This document shows positions 45,843 to 54,718 of a stretch of 64,000 nucleotides of DNA, piece by piece; the first letter of the stretch is position 1, and every line of letters starts with the position of its first letter. Made by a program: the position numbers and the translations under genes. Under the pieces are notes generated by a model, which did not search any database, had not been told where the DNA came from, and saw only the letters and a program-made list of their open reading frames with translations. Origin of the DNA: Evansella cellulosilytica DSM 2522 (GTDB taxonomy: Bacteria; Bacillota; Bacilli; Bacillales; Salisediminibacteriaceae); NCBI RefSeq assembly GCF_000177235.2, contig NC_014829.1:4526001-4590000 (forward strand), given 5' to 3'.

Positions 45843-48506
45843 TTAACGTTGTAATAATTGTTTTAATTCACTCGCCTGCACTGGCTTACTAAATAAGAAG
45901 CCTTGCAGCTCATCACAATGGTACTGCTGTAAAAGTGCTAGCTCATCTTCTGTTTCGACCCCTTCACCAACGACATTTAACTGGAGACTATGCGCTAGTT
46001 CAATGATCACTTTTACCATCGATGCTTGTTTTTCATTTTCTCCTATGTTCCTTATAAACTCTCTATCTAGTTTCACCTCAGAAATCGGCAATTTTAACAA
46101 CTGATTTAATGAAGAGAAGCCATTACCAAAATCATCAATGGATACTTTTACACCCATTTCTTGCAATCCATTAAGTGTATGAATAACATCATCCATTTTT
46201 TTAATAAATACGCTTTCCGTTATTTCTATTTGTAAATACTGCGCTTCTAGTCCCGATATTGTTAATGCTCTTTTTACCATTTCACTTAAATAGCCATGAT
46301 AAAAATGCTTTGCCGAGATGTTTACCGCTACTGGTACTTTTTTCAAGCCTGCATCTTGCCATTGTTTATTCTGTTTACAAGCTTGCAATAAGCCCCATTC
46401 ATCTATTTTTAAAATAAGGCCAGATTCTTCTGCAATTGGAATAAACTTTCCAGGGCTAACATTCCCTAACTCTGGATGGTGCCAACGCATTAAAGCTTCC
46501 ATTCCAGACATTTCATCCGTTTTTGCATTTACCTTCGGCTGGTAATGAAGCTCAAATTGATTCCGCTCTAATGCTTCTCGTAATCCATTGTTAATCATCA
46601 TTCTTTCTGAGAAGTCAGCCTTCATCGATTGATCGAAAAATTGTATATAATTTCTTCCTTTTTCTTTCGCATTGTACATGGCCATGTCAGCAAACCTAAC
46701 AAGTCTATCCAAAGTATCCCCATCTTTCGGGTACATACTAACACCGAAACTTGCTGTTACATAAAGGGACATGTTATTAAGAATGATTGGTTCAGCAAAC
46801 AATCTTTGCAATTTCCCACCGAATCTTTTTACCTCTTTCTTATCAGCCTCAGTTAACACAATGACAAATTCGTCTCCGCCTAGCCTAAACACTTTTATCT
46901 TCTCTTTCTCTAATTTCATCAACTTGTTGGATACAAGCTTCAATAGTTCATCACCAACTTTATGGCCTAACGTGTCGTTGATTTGTTTAAACTGATTTAA
47001 ATCAACAAACATGACAGCGATTGTTGGTGCTTTTTTGTTTGCCTCAGACTGTAGTAAGCTTTCTAAATACTTTTGAAAATGCTGTCTATTTGGGAGGCCT
47101 GTTAACATATCGTAGTACGCTAATTTTTGTAGCTTTTCCTCTGATTTTTGCAGCATCCCCGCTTGCTCTTCTAGCTCCTTATTCATATTGTTTGTTCTTT
47201 GAAACATTTGTTTCAGCTTCGTTGACGTATATTTAAAGTTTTCTATTAATAAATCAATTTCCTTCACGTTACTTTGTGGCCAATCAATCGTTTCATTGTC
47301 ACCAATTTTATTAGGTAATCCTGTCGTTGTTAATGTAAGTTGGTTTAAAGTACTAACCAAATTCCTATTGATCACCCTTGACATTAATAATGCAACTAAG
47401 GCAAATATAAGTAAGAATCTAAATTGATCCAAAAAGTCGGTAAAAATTCGCTCTTGCTGATAAGACAATGGCATTTCTACATATATTGTTAGTGGAAGCC
47501 CTTCAATAGGCCTTTCGTAAATAAAGCTACCTTTATTCCAATTCATAATGCTTGGCTGCTCATTTTGATTAGCTGGTAGTTTCTGATAATAGCGTTCTGA
47601 TAAATAGTAAACATCATATTCTGAAAACCAATCAAAATAGTCTCTCATATGAAATTGTTCATTCGTTGACGATAATATGATATTTTTTTCATTTGTTACC
47701 ACGACATTATATATTTCATCCTGTATGTTTCGTTCTAGCAAGCTACTTAATTGACTTTGCTTCACGGTATCAAATAAAGACAATTTCATCATGTCTTTCG
47801 TATTCCATTGCTTAATTTCACTCTCAATACTTCGAGCATTGTTACTCAATAAATGAGAAGTGCTTCTAATAGATGACTCATACGCACTAATGCTATTTAT
47901 TGCAAAATTAATTAAAAATGGAAAGGTGATAGCAACAATGATGATGTGTAGTATTAAATGCTGTGAGCTAATGTATTGTTTTTTACTGCCCTTTATCCAT
48001 CTTTCTAATGGTGTATAAGCGAGTATCATATCAGCTATTAATGCATTACAAACACCGCTTAAGATAAGAATTGCCAAATGCACATACAGTAATGTACCAG
48101 TAAATTCAGGATAGTAGCTGCTGTACATCATCGCCGTTAATGGCACTCCAATTATAAGCCAAAAGAGACCAACCATTAAAACCATACTGCTTTTTCGTCT
48201 AAATAATAAAATAACCCCAATGAAAAAGACTTCTAGTATCATCGTAATCTCAGTTATATGTAACTCATAAAAGAGGAATCCTATAATAAATATGACGATA
48301 GCGATTGCTGTCGCTTTAACAAGGCTGAACAACCTGACAATTAATAATAAAAATAAACTAGCAAAGCTCACCGTCATGCCAAAAACTAAGGGAAGATCGA
48401 ATAATTTAGTTATGAGTGCGCTGAAAGAGAGAAGGAGAAATACAATTACATACTTAAACGACTTACTGAACACTAGATTTTTTGCCTTTTCTTGCTTCAA
48501 CATCAT
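45843..48506 (-). CDS. Membrane GGDEF-EAL cyclic-di-GMP enzyme
   Basis: 887 aa. The N-terminus has about six membrane helices (to ~200), then an extracellular region (about 210-360, with SLLSNNARSIESEIKQW), a further helix, and a short HAMP/coiled-coil part. The GGDEF domain keeps its active-site motif RLGGDEFVIVL near residue 543. The EAL domain keeps MEALMRW, VNISAKHF, ITESVF, DDFGNGFSSL, KLDREF and GEGVETEDEL, so both cyclase and phosphodiesterase activities are possible. No RxxD inhibitory site is seen just before GGDEF. GGAGGAGG supports the ATG pair at 48506/48503. The leader carries a c-di-GMP riboswitch, implying product feedback. Confidence 0.93.
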   Translation of the reverse strand: MMLKQEKAKNLVFSKSFKYVIVFLLLSFSALITKLFDLPLVFGMTVSFASLFLLLIVRLFSLVKATAIAIVIFIIGFLFYELHITEITMILEVFFIGVILLFRRKSSMVLMVGLFWLIIGVPLTAMMYSSYYPEFTGTLLYVHLAILILSGVCNALIADMILAYTPLERWIKGSKKQYISSQHLILHIIIVAITFPFLINFAINSISAYESSIRSTSHLLSNNARSIESEIKQWNTKDMMKLSLFDTVKQSQLSSLLERNIQDEIYNVVVTNEKNIILSSTNEQFHMRDYFDWFSEYDVYYLSERYYQKLPANQNEQPSIMNWNKGSFIYERPIEGLPLTIYVEMPLSYQQERIFTDFLDQFRFLLIFALVALLMSRVINRNLVSTLNQLTLTTTGLPNKIGDNETIDWPQSNVKEIDLLIENFKYTSTKLKQMFQRTNNMNKELEEQAGMLQKSEEKLQKLAYYDMLTGLPNRQHFQKYLESLLQSEANKKAPTIAVMFVDLNQFKQINDTLGHKVGDELLKLVSNKLMKLEKEKIKVFRLGGDEFVIVLTEADKKEVKRFGGKLQRLFAEPIILNNMSLYVTASFGVSMYPKDGDTLDRLVRFADMAMYNAKEKGRNYIQFFDQSMKADFSERMMINNGLREALERNQFELHYQPKVNAKTDEMSGMEALMRWHHPELGNVSPGKFIPIAEESGLILKIDEWGLLQACKQNKQWQDAGLKKVPVAVNISAKHFYHGYLSEMVKRALTISGLEAQYLQIEITESVFIKKMDDVIHTLNGLQEMGVKVSIDDFGNGFSSLNQLLKLPISEVKLDREFIRNIGENEKQASMVKVIIELAHSLQLNVVGEGVETEDELALLQQYHCDELQGFLFSKPVQASELKQLLQR

Positions 48507-48540
48507 TCCTCCTCCACTTGTGAATATATTACTCTTGTTC

Positions 48541-48556
48541 ACGAAAACGTTTTCGT
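48541..48556. promoter_or_regulatory. Perfect 16-bp palindrome, LacI-family-like operator
   Basis: ACGAAAACGTTTTCGT has the central-CG symmetry of LacI/GalR-type operators and lies between the riboswitch terminator and the GGDEF-EAL start. Confidence 0.45.
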
Positions 48557-48560
48557 TAAT

Positions 48561-48598
48561 AAAAATAGAAAAAACTGCATATAACGTTATAGCAGTTT
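48561..48598 (-). terminator. Terminator of the c-di-GMP riboswitch
   Basis: On the minus strand AAACTGCTATAAC pairs with GTTATATGCAGTTT (one bulged base) and is followed by TTTT and a T-rich run. It directly follows the aptamer. Confidence 0.85.
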
Positions 48599-48602
48599 AC
48601 TC

Positions 48603-48690
48603 TAGAATATACTAGGTAACCCGGCTATCATACTATGCTTAGACCCGTGGCTTTGCGTCCTGCACTTTCGCACAGTTTGCCCCAATATTA
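48603..48690 (-). ncRNA. Cyclic-di-GMP-I (GEMM-I) riboswitch
   Basis: The minus strand carries the GEMM-I consensus in order: GGCAAACTGTGCGAAAGTGC, then AGGACGCAAAGCC, then GGGTCTAAGCATAGTATGAT, then AGCCGGGTTACC. The GAAA tetraloop, its receptor CTAAG region and the conserved GGACGCAAAGCC are all present. It precedes an intrinsic terminator and a GGDEF-EAL gene. Confidence 0.93.
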
Positions 48691-48735
48691 AATTTATTTT
48701 AAAAATTTCCAATTATCGACATAACTCTTCATTTT

Positions 48736-48764
48736 ATTATAGTATGTATTGCCCTCGTTGAAAA
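48736..48764 (-). promoter_or_regulatory. Sigma-A promoter of the riboswitch operon
   Basis: TTTTCA (48759-48764), a 17-bp spacer and a perfect TATAAT (48736-48741) on the minus strand. Transcription would start about 40 nt before the aptamer. Confidence 0.7.
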
Positions 48765-48815
48765 GTATTTTCGTTAAAATAGTCTTAGTGCTAAAGTAGG
48801 TGTTTCTATTCCTTG

Positions 48816-49961
48816 CTACTCTTCATCTAAATAAAGCAATGTATGCGCAATCGTTTCTTTAAAAGTCGAACCTGTTATTGGAGAGCCATCTGTAGACTCT
48901 AATGGCTTTACACGATAAAGGTCATTCTCTTGTACTACTAACGTAGGAATAATTTCAGGATTTTTTATGCTAACTTCTACATCCTCTCCGTTAGTTATTT
49001 TCGTTATCTCCACTGTGCCTATCCCTCCGATATCAGTAAAGTCAAAGTACTGACCTGATAGGAAATTTCCTAAAGAATAAAAAACGATTGTCTCGTTGTC
49101 ATTTACATCGTTTTCTACAATTTCAATTGGTTGTAGTACGTGTGGGTGGTGACCATAAATAATATCGACTCCAGCTTCTGATAATGTTTGTGCTAGTTGC
49201 CTTTGCTCCTGGTTAGGCTCTCTTTTATATTCATCACCCCAATGCATGTGTACAACGACGACGTCTGTTTTTTCTTTCAAATTAGCTACGTCAGATACGA
49301 TTCTGTTTGGCTCAATTAAAGCAACTACGTCCGGGTGATTTTGCGGGATAGGAATCCCGTTTGTACCATATGTATAGGCAAGTACACCTACCGATATCCC
49401 ATCCATTTCTACTATGCGGTCCGTTTCTCTATCTTCCGTATTTCGATAAACACCAACATAATCCATCTCAATCTCATCGTAAAAGTTCAGTGCACTATTT
49501 ACCGCCTTCATTCCCCGATCTAACGTATGGTTATTCGCACCGATCACCATGTCGACTCCCACGTCTTGTAAGTTTTCTACTATTTCTTGCGGGCTATTAA
49601 AGGCTGGGTAAGAGGATAAACCGATTTCCACTCCTCCTGGCATCGATTCTTGGTTTGCCATTAAAAAATCCGGTTTCTCTAAAAGGTGGGCAACCTCTTC
49701 AAGCATTGGGGAAAAATCGTATTTGCCTTCATCCGTTTCGGCAAGCTCATAAACACGATTATGCAGCAATACATCTCCTATTGCTCCAATTGTCATTTTC
49801 TCCTCAACAACGACAGCTCTTTCTATGTTGTCATTTGCAGCGTTTAATAAAGATAGCTCATTTTTTCTTTCTTCAAAATGTTGACCTTCGTATTTTCCTT
49901 GTTCTTGACAGCCAAAAAGAATTGCCATCAAAACAAAACTCGCTATTATCCTTTTAGTCAT
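48816..49961 (-). CDS. CapA-family lipoprotein (poly-gamma-glutamate CapA/YwtB type)
   Basis: 381 aa with signal peptide and lipobox LFGC (cysteine near residue 18). The metallophosphatase-like CapA fold shows in IGAIGDVLLHNRVYE, MANQESMPGG, VIGANNHTLDRGMKA, VVVHMHWGDEYKREPN and DIIYGHHPHVLQPIEI. These carry the conserved Asp, Asn-His and His residues. CapA proteins attach or release poly-gamma-glutamate at the cell surface. No capBC genes are nearby, so a stand-alone surface hydrolase is as likely as capsule synthesis. AAAGGAG precedes the ATG. Confidence 0.88.
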   Translation of the reverse strand: MTKRIIASFVLMAILFGCQEQGKYEGQHFEERKNELSLLNAANDNIERAVVVEEKMTIGAIGDVLLHNRVYELAETDEGKYDFSPMLEEVAHLLEKPDFLMANQESMPGGVEIGLSSYPAFNSPQEIVENLQDVGVDMVIGANNHTLDRGMKAVNSALNFYDEIEMDYVGVYRNTEDRETDRIVEMDGISVGVLAYTYGTNGIPIPQNHPDVVALIEPNRIVSDVANLKEKTDVVVVHMHWGDEYKREPNQEQRQLAQTLSEAGVDIIYGHHPHVLQPIEIVENDVNDNETIVFYSLGNFLSGQYFDFTDIGGIGTVEITKITNGEDVEVSIKNPEIIPTLVVQENDLYRVKPLESTDGSPITGSTFKETIAHTLLYLDEE

Positions 49962-49979
49962 TTTTCCACTCCTTTCTTA

Positions 49980-50870
49980 TCACTTCTTATCACTCAGCTT
50001 TCGCTTCACTTTATCAGGATAATTTGTAATAATCCCCGATACCCCCCAATTTAATGCCGTTTCAATTTCGAATTCATCATTTAATGTATAGGGATGAATA
50101 TATAACTGAAAACTTTTTGCCTTTCGTACATAGTCTTCATTTATTCGTTTAAAATTCGGTCCTACGCCTACCGCATACTTTTTAATCAATTTTAACTGTT
50201 GCTCGTCTGTATTTGGTCGTTTTAATAACTGGAATAATGGAATATTGGCGTTTTGTTTGTGGATGTTAACTAAACACTTTTCATCAAACGATTGTATGAT
50301 GATGTGATCGTCTTCAATTTGATATTTTTCAAGGAGGTTTAATAGTTCCATCTCCATCTTTGGGTAAAGATGGGGAGATTTTAATTCTATGATGTATTGA
50401 ATACTATTGCCAAAGGTCTCAAATACTTGCTCTAACGTAGGTACCTTTGCTCCAACGTACTCTTTTTTTGCGTATTTCGGGTATTTTTCGTTAAACCATG
50501 ATCCAGCATCTAGTTGTTGTATGTCATGTAATGAAAGATCCTTTACTTTTCCCTCACCATTTGTCGTTCGATCAACTAATTTGTCATGTAATACTATTAG
50601 TGTACCATCTTTTGTACGTTGAATGTCCAACTCGATAAAATCAGCTTCCATTTTCTTAGCTAATGCAAACGCTTCTAACGTATTTTCTGGCGCATAGCCA
50701 GAGGCTCCACGGTGCGCAACAACATAAGTATCTTCTATAGGAAGCTTTGCTTTGTTTACGCTATACGCTAATTCATGTATCTGTGTATTTACTGCTGTGC
50801 TTGCTTGAGATAATGGTATCAACATCATCAATAACAATGCGATTTTTATACTCATGTAAGCTTTGTGCAA
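49980..50870 (-). CDS. Secreted glycerophosphodiester phosphodiesterase
   Basis: Hydrolyses glycerophosphodiesters to glycerol-3-phosphate. 296 aa with an N-terminal signal peptide (IALLLMMLIPLSQASTA). The GDPD active-site motifs are VVAHRGASGYAPENTLEAF (catalytic His), FIELDIQRTKDGTLIVLHDKLVDRTTNG (second His and metal ligands) and YIIELKSP. Likely start is TTG at 50870, with AAAGGG about 10 nt upstream; ATG at 50855 has no Shine-Dalgarno. It lies 18 nt downstream of the stop-to-start gap with the CapA gene on the same strand, so the two could be co-transcribed. The 52-bp repeat array begins about 130 nt upstream. Confidence 0.9.
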   Translation of the reverse strand: MHKAYMSIKIALLLMMLIPLSQASTAVNTQIHELAYSVNKAKLPIEDTYVVAHRGASGYAPENTLEAFALAKKMEADFIELDIQRTKDGTLIVLHDKLVDRTTNGEGKVKDLSLHDIQQLDAGSWFNEKYPKYAKKEYVGAKVPTLEQVFETFGNSIQYIIELKSPHLYPKMEMELLNLLEKYQIEDDHIIIQSFDEKCLVNIHKQNANIPLFQLLKRPNTDEQQLKLIKKYAVGVGPNFKRINEDYVRKAKSFQLYIHPYTLNDEFEIETALNWGVSGIITNYPDKVKRKLSDKK

Positions 50871-50996
50871 CTTGTATCTACCCTTTCTTATTTCGTAAGT
50901 AATATTATTCGATATTAGTAGAGTTTCTATACTTGCTTAATGGAAAATATTGCTGGTTCCGAGGGGAGATTGCGTGTTTTTTATTGCATAGTTTGG

Positions 50997-52452
50997 GAGA
51001 ATTTCAGATGGGGTGTTGCTAACTTACCTTCAGGTGCTTTTTCTTTTGCTCAAGGGCTGATGGGGCGCCGCCATCTTTCCTTCACACTTTTTTTTATTCG
51101 CTCAAGGGCAGTTGGGGCAACGCCATCTTACCTTCACGACACTTTTTATTTGCTCAAGGGCTGATGGCAACGCGCCATCTTAACTTCACGCTATTTTTTA
51201 TTTGCTCAAGGGCTGATGGCAACGCGCCATCTTACCTTCACAACACTTTTTATTTGCTCAAGGGCTGATGGCAACGCGCCATCTTACCTTCACACTATTT
51301 TTTATTCGCTCAAGGGCAGATGGGGCGCCGCCATCTTACTTTCACACTATTTTTTATTTGCTCAAGGGCAGATGGGACAGCGCCATCTTACCTTCACGCT
51401 ATTTTTTATTCGCTCAAGGGCTGATGGCAACGCGCCATCTTACCTTCACGCTATTTTTTATTCGCTCAAGGGCTGATGGCAACGCGCCTTCTTTCCTTCA
51501 CAACACTTTTTATTTGCTCAAGGGCTGATGGCAACGCGCCATCTTACCTTCACACTATTTTTTATTCGCTCAAGGGCAGTTGGGGCGGCTCCATCTTACC
51601 TTCACAACACTTTTTATTTGCTCAAGGGCTGATGGCAACGCGCCATCTTACCTTCACGCTATTTTTTATTCGCTCAAGGGCAGATGGGGCGGCTCCATCT
51701 TACCTTCACGCTATTTTTTATTCGCTCAAGGGCAGTTGGGGCAACGCCATCTTACCTTCACGCTATTTTTTATTTGCTCAAGGGCAGATGGCAACGCACC
51801 ATCTTACCTTCACGCTATTTTTTATTTGCTCAAGGGCTGATGGCAACGCGCCATCTTACTTTCACACTATTTTTTATTTGCTCAAGGGCAGATGGGACAG
51901 CGCCATCTTACCTTCACGCTATTTTTTATTCGCTCAAGGGCAGATGGCAACGCGCCATCTTACCTTCACGCTATTTTTTATTCGCTCAAGGGCAGTTGAG
52001 GCGGCTCCATCTTACCTTCACACTTTTTTTTATTCGCTCAAGGGCAGATGGGGCGGCTCCATCTTACCTTCACGCTATTTTTTATTCGCTCAAGGGCTGA
52101 TGGCAACGCGCCATCTTACCTTCACAACACTTTTTATTTGCTCAAGGGCAGATGGGACGGCTCCATCTTACCTTCACGCTATTTTTTATTTGCTCAAGGG
52201 CAGATGGCAACGCGCCATCTTACCTTCACACTTTTTTTTATTCGCTCAAGGGCAGTTGGGGCAACGCCATCTTACCTTCACAACACTTTTTATTTGCTCA
52301 AGGGCAGTTGGGGCGGCGCCTTCTTTCCTTCACACTTCTTTTTCTACGCTCAAGGGCAGATAACACACCGCCATCTTCCCTCCACACACTTTCCCCACCG
52401 CTCAAAGGCAGATGGCAACGCTCTCGCTCGCTCCCTTTCCCTAAAACGTAGA
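50997..52452. repeat. 52-bp tandem repeat array, about 28 units
   Basis: The landmark CTCAAGGG occurs at 51049, 51101, 51153 and so on to 52297 and 52349. It then appears once as CTCAAAGG at 52401, always exactly 52 bp apart. A diverged unit precedes at 50997. Each unit has a small hairpin GATGG-N6-CCATC (for example GATGGCAACGCGCCATC), then TTACCTTCAC and a T-rich block TATTTTTTATT. Variation is confined to a few positions (loop of the hairpin; CGC versus ACA versus ACGC before the T-run), and outer units are more degenerate. The plus strand is open in all three frames because 52 is not a multiple of 3, but none has a ribosome binding site or plausible protein. Confidence 0.95.
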
Positions 52453-52490
52453 AATGAGGCTGTCCCAAAAGCTATTAAATTTTTGGCAAT

Positions 52491-52560
52491 GGCTCCACTC
52501 ACCGCGCGACCACTATAAAAAACCACTTATAGTGGTCTTTAAGGGATTGCGGTGGCTACG
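52491..52560. repeat. Nested palindrome with terminator-like core
   Basis: The outer CTCACCGC / GCGGTGG encloses a perfect hairpin GACCACTATAA / TTATAGTGGTC (52509-52537) followed by TTTAAGGG. Its closing GCGGTGG pairing resembles that of the GTGAGTGCT repeat family. Confidence 0.5.
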
Positions 52561-52571
52561 CACATTGCTTA

Positions 52572-52615
52572 GAGGCTGACTCAAAAGGTAAAAATCGACC
52601 TTTTGAGTCAGCCTC
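52572..52615 (-). terminator. Terminator of the agu operon (GTTGACTC hairpin family)
   Basis: GAGGCTGACTCAAAAGGT is perfectly mirrored by ACCTTTTGAGTCAGCCTC with an 8-nt loop. It lies 10 nt past the aguB stop. It is the best-preserved member of the family. Confidence 0.75.
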
Positions 52616-52625
52616 CTACTAAACA

Positions 52626-53507
52626 TTATTCAACGATTAATTCTCCATCGTAGGAAGTAATGATTTTATATAGATCTGGTCTACGATCTCTAAAAATTCC
52701 CCACTCTATTCTTTGTGTGTCTAGTTCATCTAAATCAAATTCTGCGACTAATACTGTTTCTTCTGTTCGGTCTGCCTCTTCAATTTTATTGCCTTGCGGT
52801 CCTGCAATGAAGGAAGAACCGTAAAACGTAATTTTAGAATCATCGTCTTCCTCCACTCCGACACGATTTGAGGCAATAACGGGAACGAGGTTTGCCGCAG
52901 CATGACCAAGCATCACGGTTTGCCAATGATCTTTAGAGTCGATCGTATCATCATGTGGCTCTGAGCCGATTGCAGTTGGATAAAAGAGAAGCTCCGCTCC
53001 CATTAATGCCATACATCTAGCCGCTTCTGGATACCATTGATCCCAGCATATCCCTACGCCAATTTTTCCATACTTTGTATTCCATACTTTAAATCCTGTA
53101 TCACCAGGATTAAAATAAAATTTTTCTTCGTAGCCAGGTCCATCTGGAATATGACTTTTTCGGTATGTGCCAAGAAGCGAACCATCTGCATCGATAACGA
53201 CTAATGAATTGTATCTCGCATTGTTTTTCTTTTCGTAAAAGCTAATTGGCAATACGACTTGAAGCTCTTTTGCTACCTTTTTAAAATGGTTGATCGCTCT
53301 ATTACTTTCTATTTCAGTTGCATATGCGTAATACTCTGCTTTTTCCTTTTGACAAAAATAAGGCGTTTCAAAAAGCTCTTGAATTAAAATAATGTTGGCT
53401 CCCTTGTCTGAAGCCTCTCTCACAAGCTTATCGGCCTTACTGATGTTTTCATTAACATCACATGAACAGCTCATTTGTGTTGCTGCTACCTTTACTTTTC
53501 TCATCAT
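52626..53507 (-). CDS. aguB: N-carbamoylputrescine amidase
   Basis: Converts N-carbamoylputrescine to putrescine, CO2 and ammonia. 293 aa nitrilase-superfamily enzyme. Triad: glutamate in IQELFETPYFC, lysine in YRKSHIPDGPGYEEKFYF, cysteine in GVGICWDQWYPEAARCMAL. The last motif and SHIPDGPGY are specific for the AguB branch. The start is the ATG at 53507 or the adjacent ATG at 53504, which is better spaced from GAGGTG. It lies 13 nt after aguA and acts on its product. Confidence 0.95.
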   Translation of the reverse strand: MMRKVKVAATQMSCSCDVNENISKADKLVREASDKGANIILIQELFETPYFCQKEKAEYYAYATEIESNRAINHFKKVAKELQVVLPISFYEKKNNARYNSLVVIDADGSLLGTYRKSHIPDGPGYEEKFYFNPGDTGFKVWNTKYGKIGVGICWDQWYPEAARCMALMGAELLFYPTAIGSEPHDDTIDSKDHWQTVMLGHAAANLVPVIASNRVGVEEDDDSKITFYGSSFIAGPQGNKIEEADRTEETVLVAEFDLDELDTQRIEWGIFRDRRPDLYKIITSYDGELIVE

Positions 53508-53520
53508 TTCACCTCATTGA

Positions 53521-54540
53521 TTAAATCATTTGCTGAGTAGTACAGTGGACATTTCCACCTTCTTTAATGATTGCCATTCCATCAATCGTTCGTATCTTTC
53601 GATTTGGAAACACTTGCTGCAGCACATCGATTGCTTGGTTATCTGTCTCTTCTGCAGTACCTCCGAAAACAGGTAAAATAATTCCATCATTCACAAAGTA
53701 AAAATTTAAGTAGCTCAAAGTAAGTCTTTGTGATTGTTGCATTACTTTTGGTGGTTGATTAATTTGAATTACTTCTAAACGTCTACCTTTAGCATCTGTC
53801 GTATTCTCTAAAATAGTTATATTTTCTTGCGTGATTTCATAGTTTTCGTCATGTTTATCTTCGCACACTTGCATAATTACTTTCCCCGGTGCAGCATAGC
53901 AGGCGATATTATCTACATGACCATCTGTTTCATCCCCACTTAATCCGCGCTTTAACCAAATTATTTTTTCAACACCTAAATATGTTTTCAAATGCTGTTC
54001 TATTTCCGTCTTACTAAGAGAAGGGTTTCTATTAGGATGCAGTAAGCATTCTTCCGTTGTAATTAACGTGCCTTCTCCATCAACATGAAAGGAGCCACCC
54101 TCCATTACAATTGGTGCATCTATTTGTTTTATGTTAAAATGCTTCAATATTTTGGGCGCGACATTGTCATCTAAATCCCAAGGGGCATATTTTTCTCCCC
54201 AAGCATTAAAAATCCAATTTATTCCTGCTTTTTCACCAGCTTCGTTGATCACAAAGGTTGGACCATTATCACGTAACCACGCATCGTTATGCTCAATGGA
54301 TAACACCTCAACGTTATTGTTAAGAGAAAATAATTCATTTACTTTCGCGACATCTGCTTCGTTTACGATTACAGTAACTGGCTCAAACTCTGAAATAGCT
54401 GTAACTAATTCTTGATAGCCGTTCGTGACAACGTCATAGTCGTCAGGAAAAACCATTGATTCTTTTACTGGCCATGAAATTAATGTTCTTTTATGTGGCA
54501 CCCATTCTGGGGGCATATACATATTTGATATTTTTCCCAT
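53521..54540 (-). CDS. aguA: Agmatine deiminase
   Basis: Hydrolyses agmatine to N-carbamoylputrescine and ammonia. 339 aa of the guanidino-group-modifying (PPAD) fold. MPPEWVPHKRTLISWP is the family start; DAWLRDNGPTFVI, MEGGSFHVDGEGTL and LKRGLSGDETDGHVDN hold substrate and catalytic Asp/His residues, and the nucleophilic cysteine is in GGNVHCTTQQ at the C-terminus. With aguB it forms a two-gene operon for putrescine production. Agmatine could come from arginine; no arginine decarboxylase gene is in the window. Confidence 0.96.
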   Translation of the reverse strand: MGKISNMYMPPEWVPHKRTLISWPVKESMVFPDDYDVVTNGYQELVTAISEFEPVTVIVNEADVAKVNELFSLNNNVEVLSIEHNDAWLRDNGPTFVINEAGEKAGINWIFNAWGEKYAPWDLDDNVAPKILKHFNIKQIDAPIVMEGGSFHVDGEGTLITTEECLLHPNRNPSLSKTEIEQHLKTYLGVEKIIWLKRGLSGDETDGHVDNIACYAAPGKVIMQVCEDKHDENYEITQENITILENTTDAKGRRLEVIQINQPPKVMQQSQRLTLSYLNFYFVNDGIILPVFGGTAEETDNQAIDVLQQVFPNRKIRTIDGMAIIKEGGNVHCTTQQMI

Positions 54541-54718
54541 ACATTCATCACTCTTTTTTACGTTAAATTTTTGTCAAGACTATTTTGTCCTATCGCTCAT
54601 CATATAATAATTATTGTTTTGCTACAATAAAATTTTTCCTACTCTTTCATGCACGTATGTTTTATCGATGTAAGGAAAAATTAAAATAGAGTTCGACATT
54701 GAAGGAGTGATATTAAAG

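Noticed and set aside
48541-48556. Catabolite (CcpA) cre site
   Set aside because: The cre pattern TGWNANCGNTNWCA requires TG and CA ends; ACGAAAACGTTTTCGT has other ends, so another LacI-type regulator is more likely.
51476-52363. 295-aa frame and several overlapping frames in the repeat array as a repeat protein
   Set aside because: The frames exist in all three phases only because a stop-free 52-bp unit repeats out of phase. There is no ribosome binding site, and the composition (long runs of F, L, Y, R, S) is not protein-like.
50997-52452. CRISPR array
   Set aside because: The whole 52-bp unit is repeated with no unique spacers, and there are no cas genes nearby.
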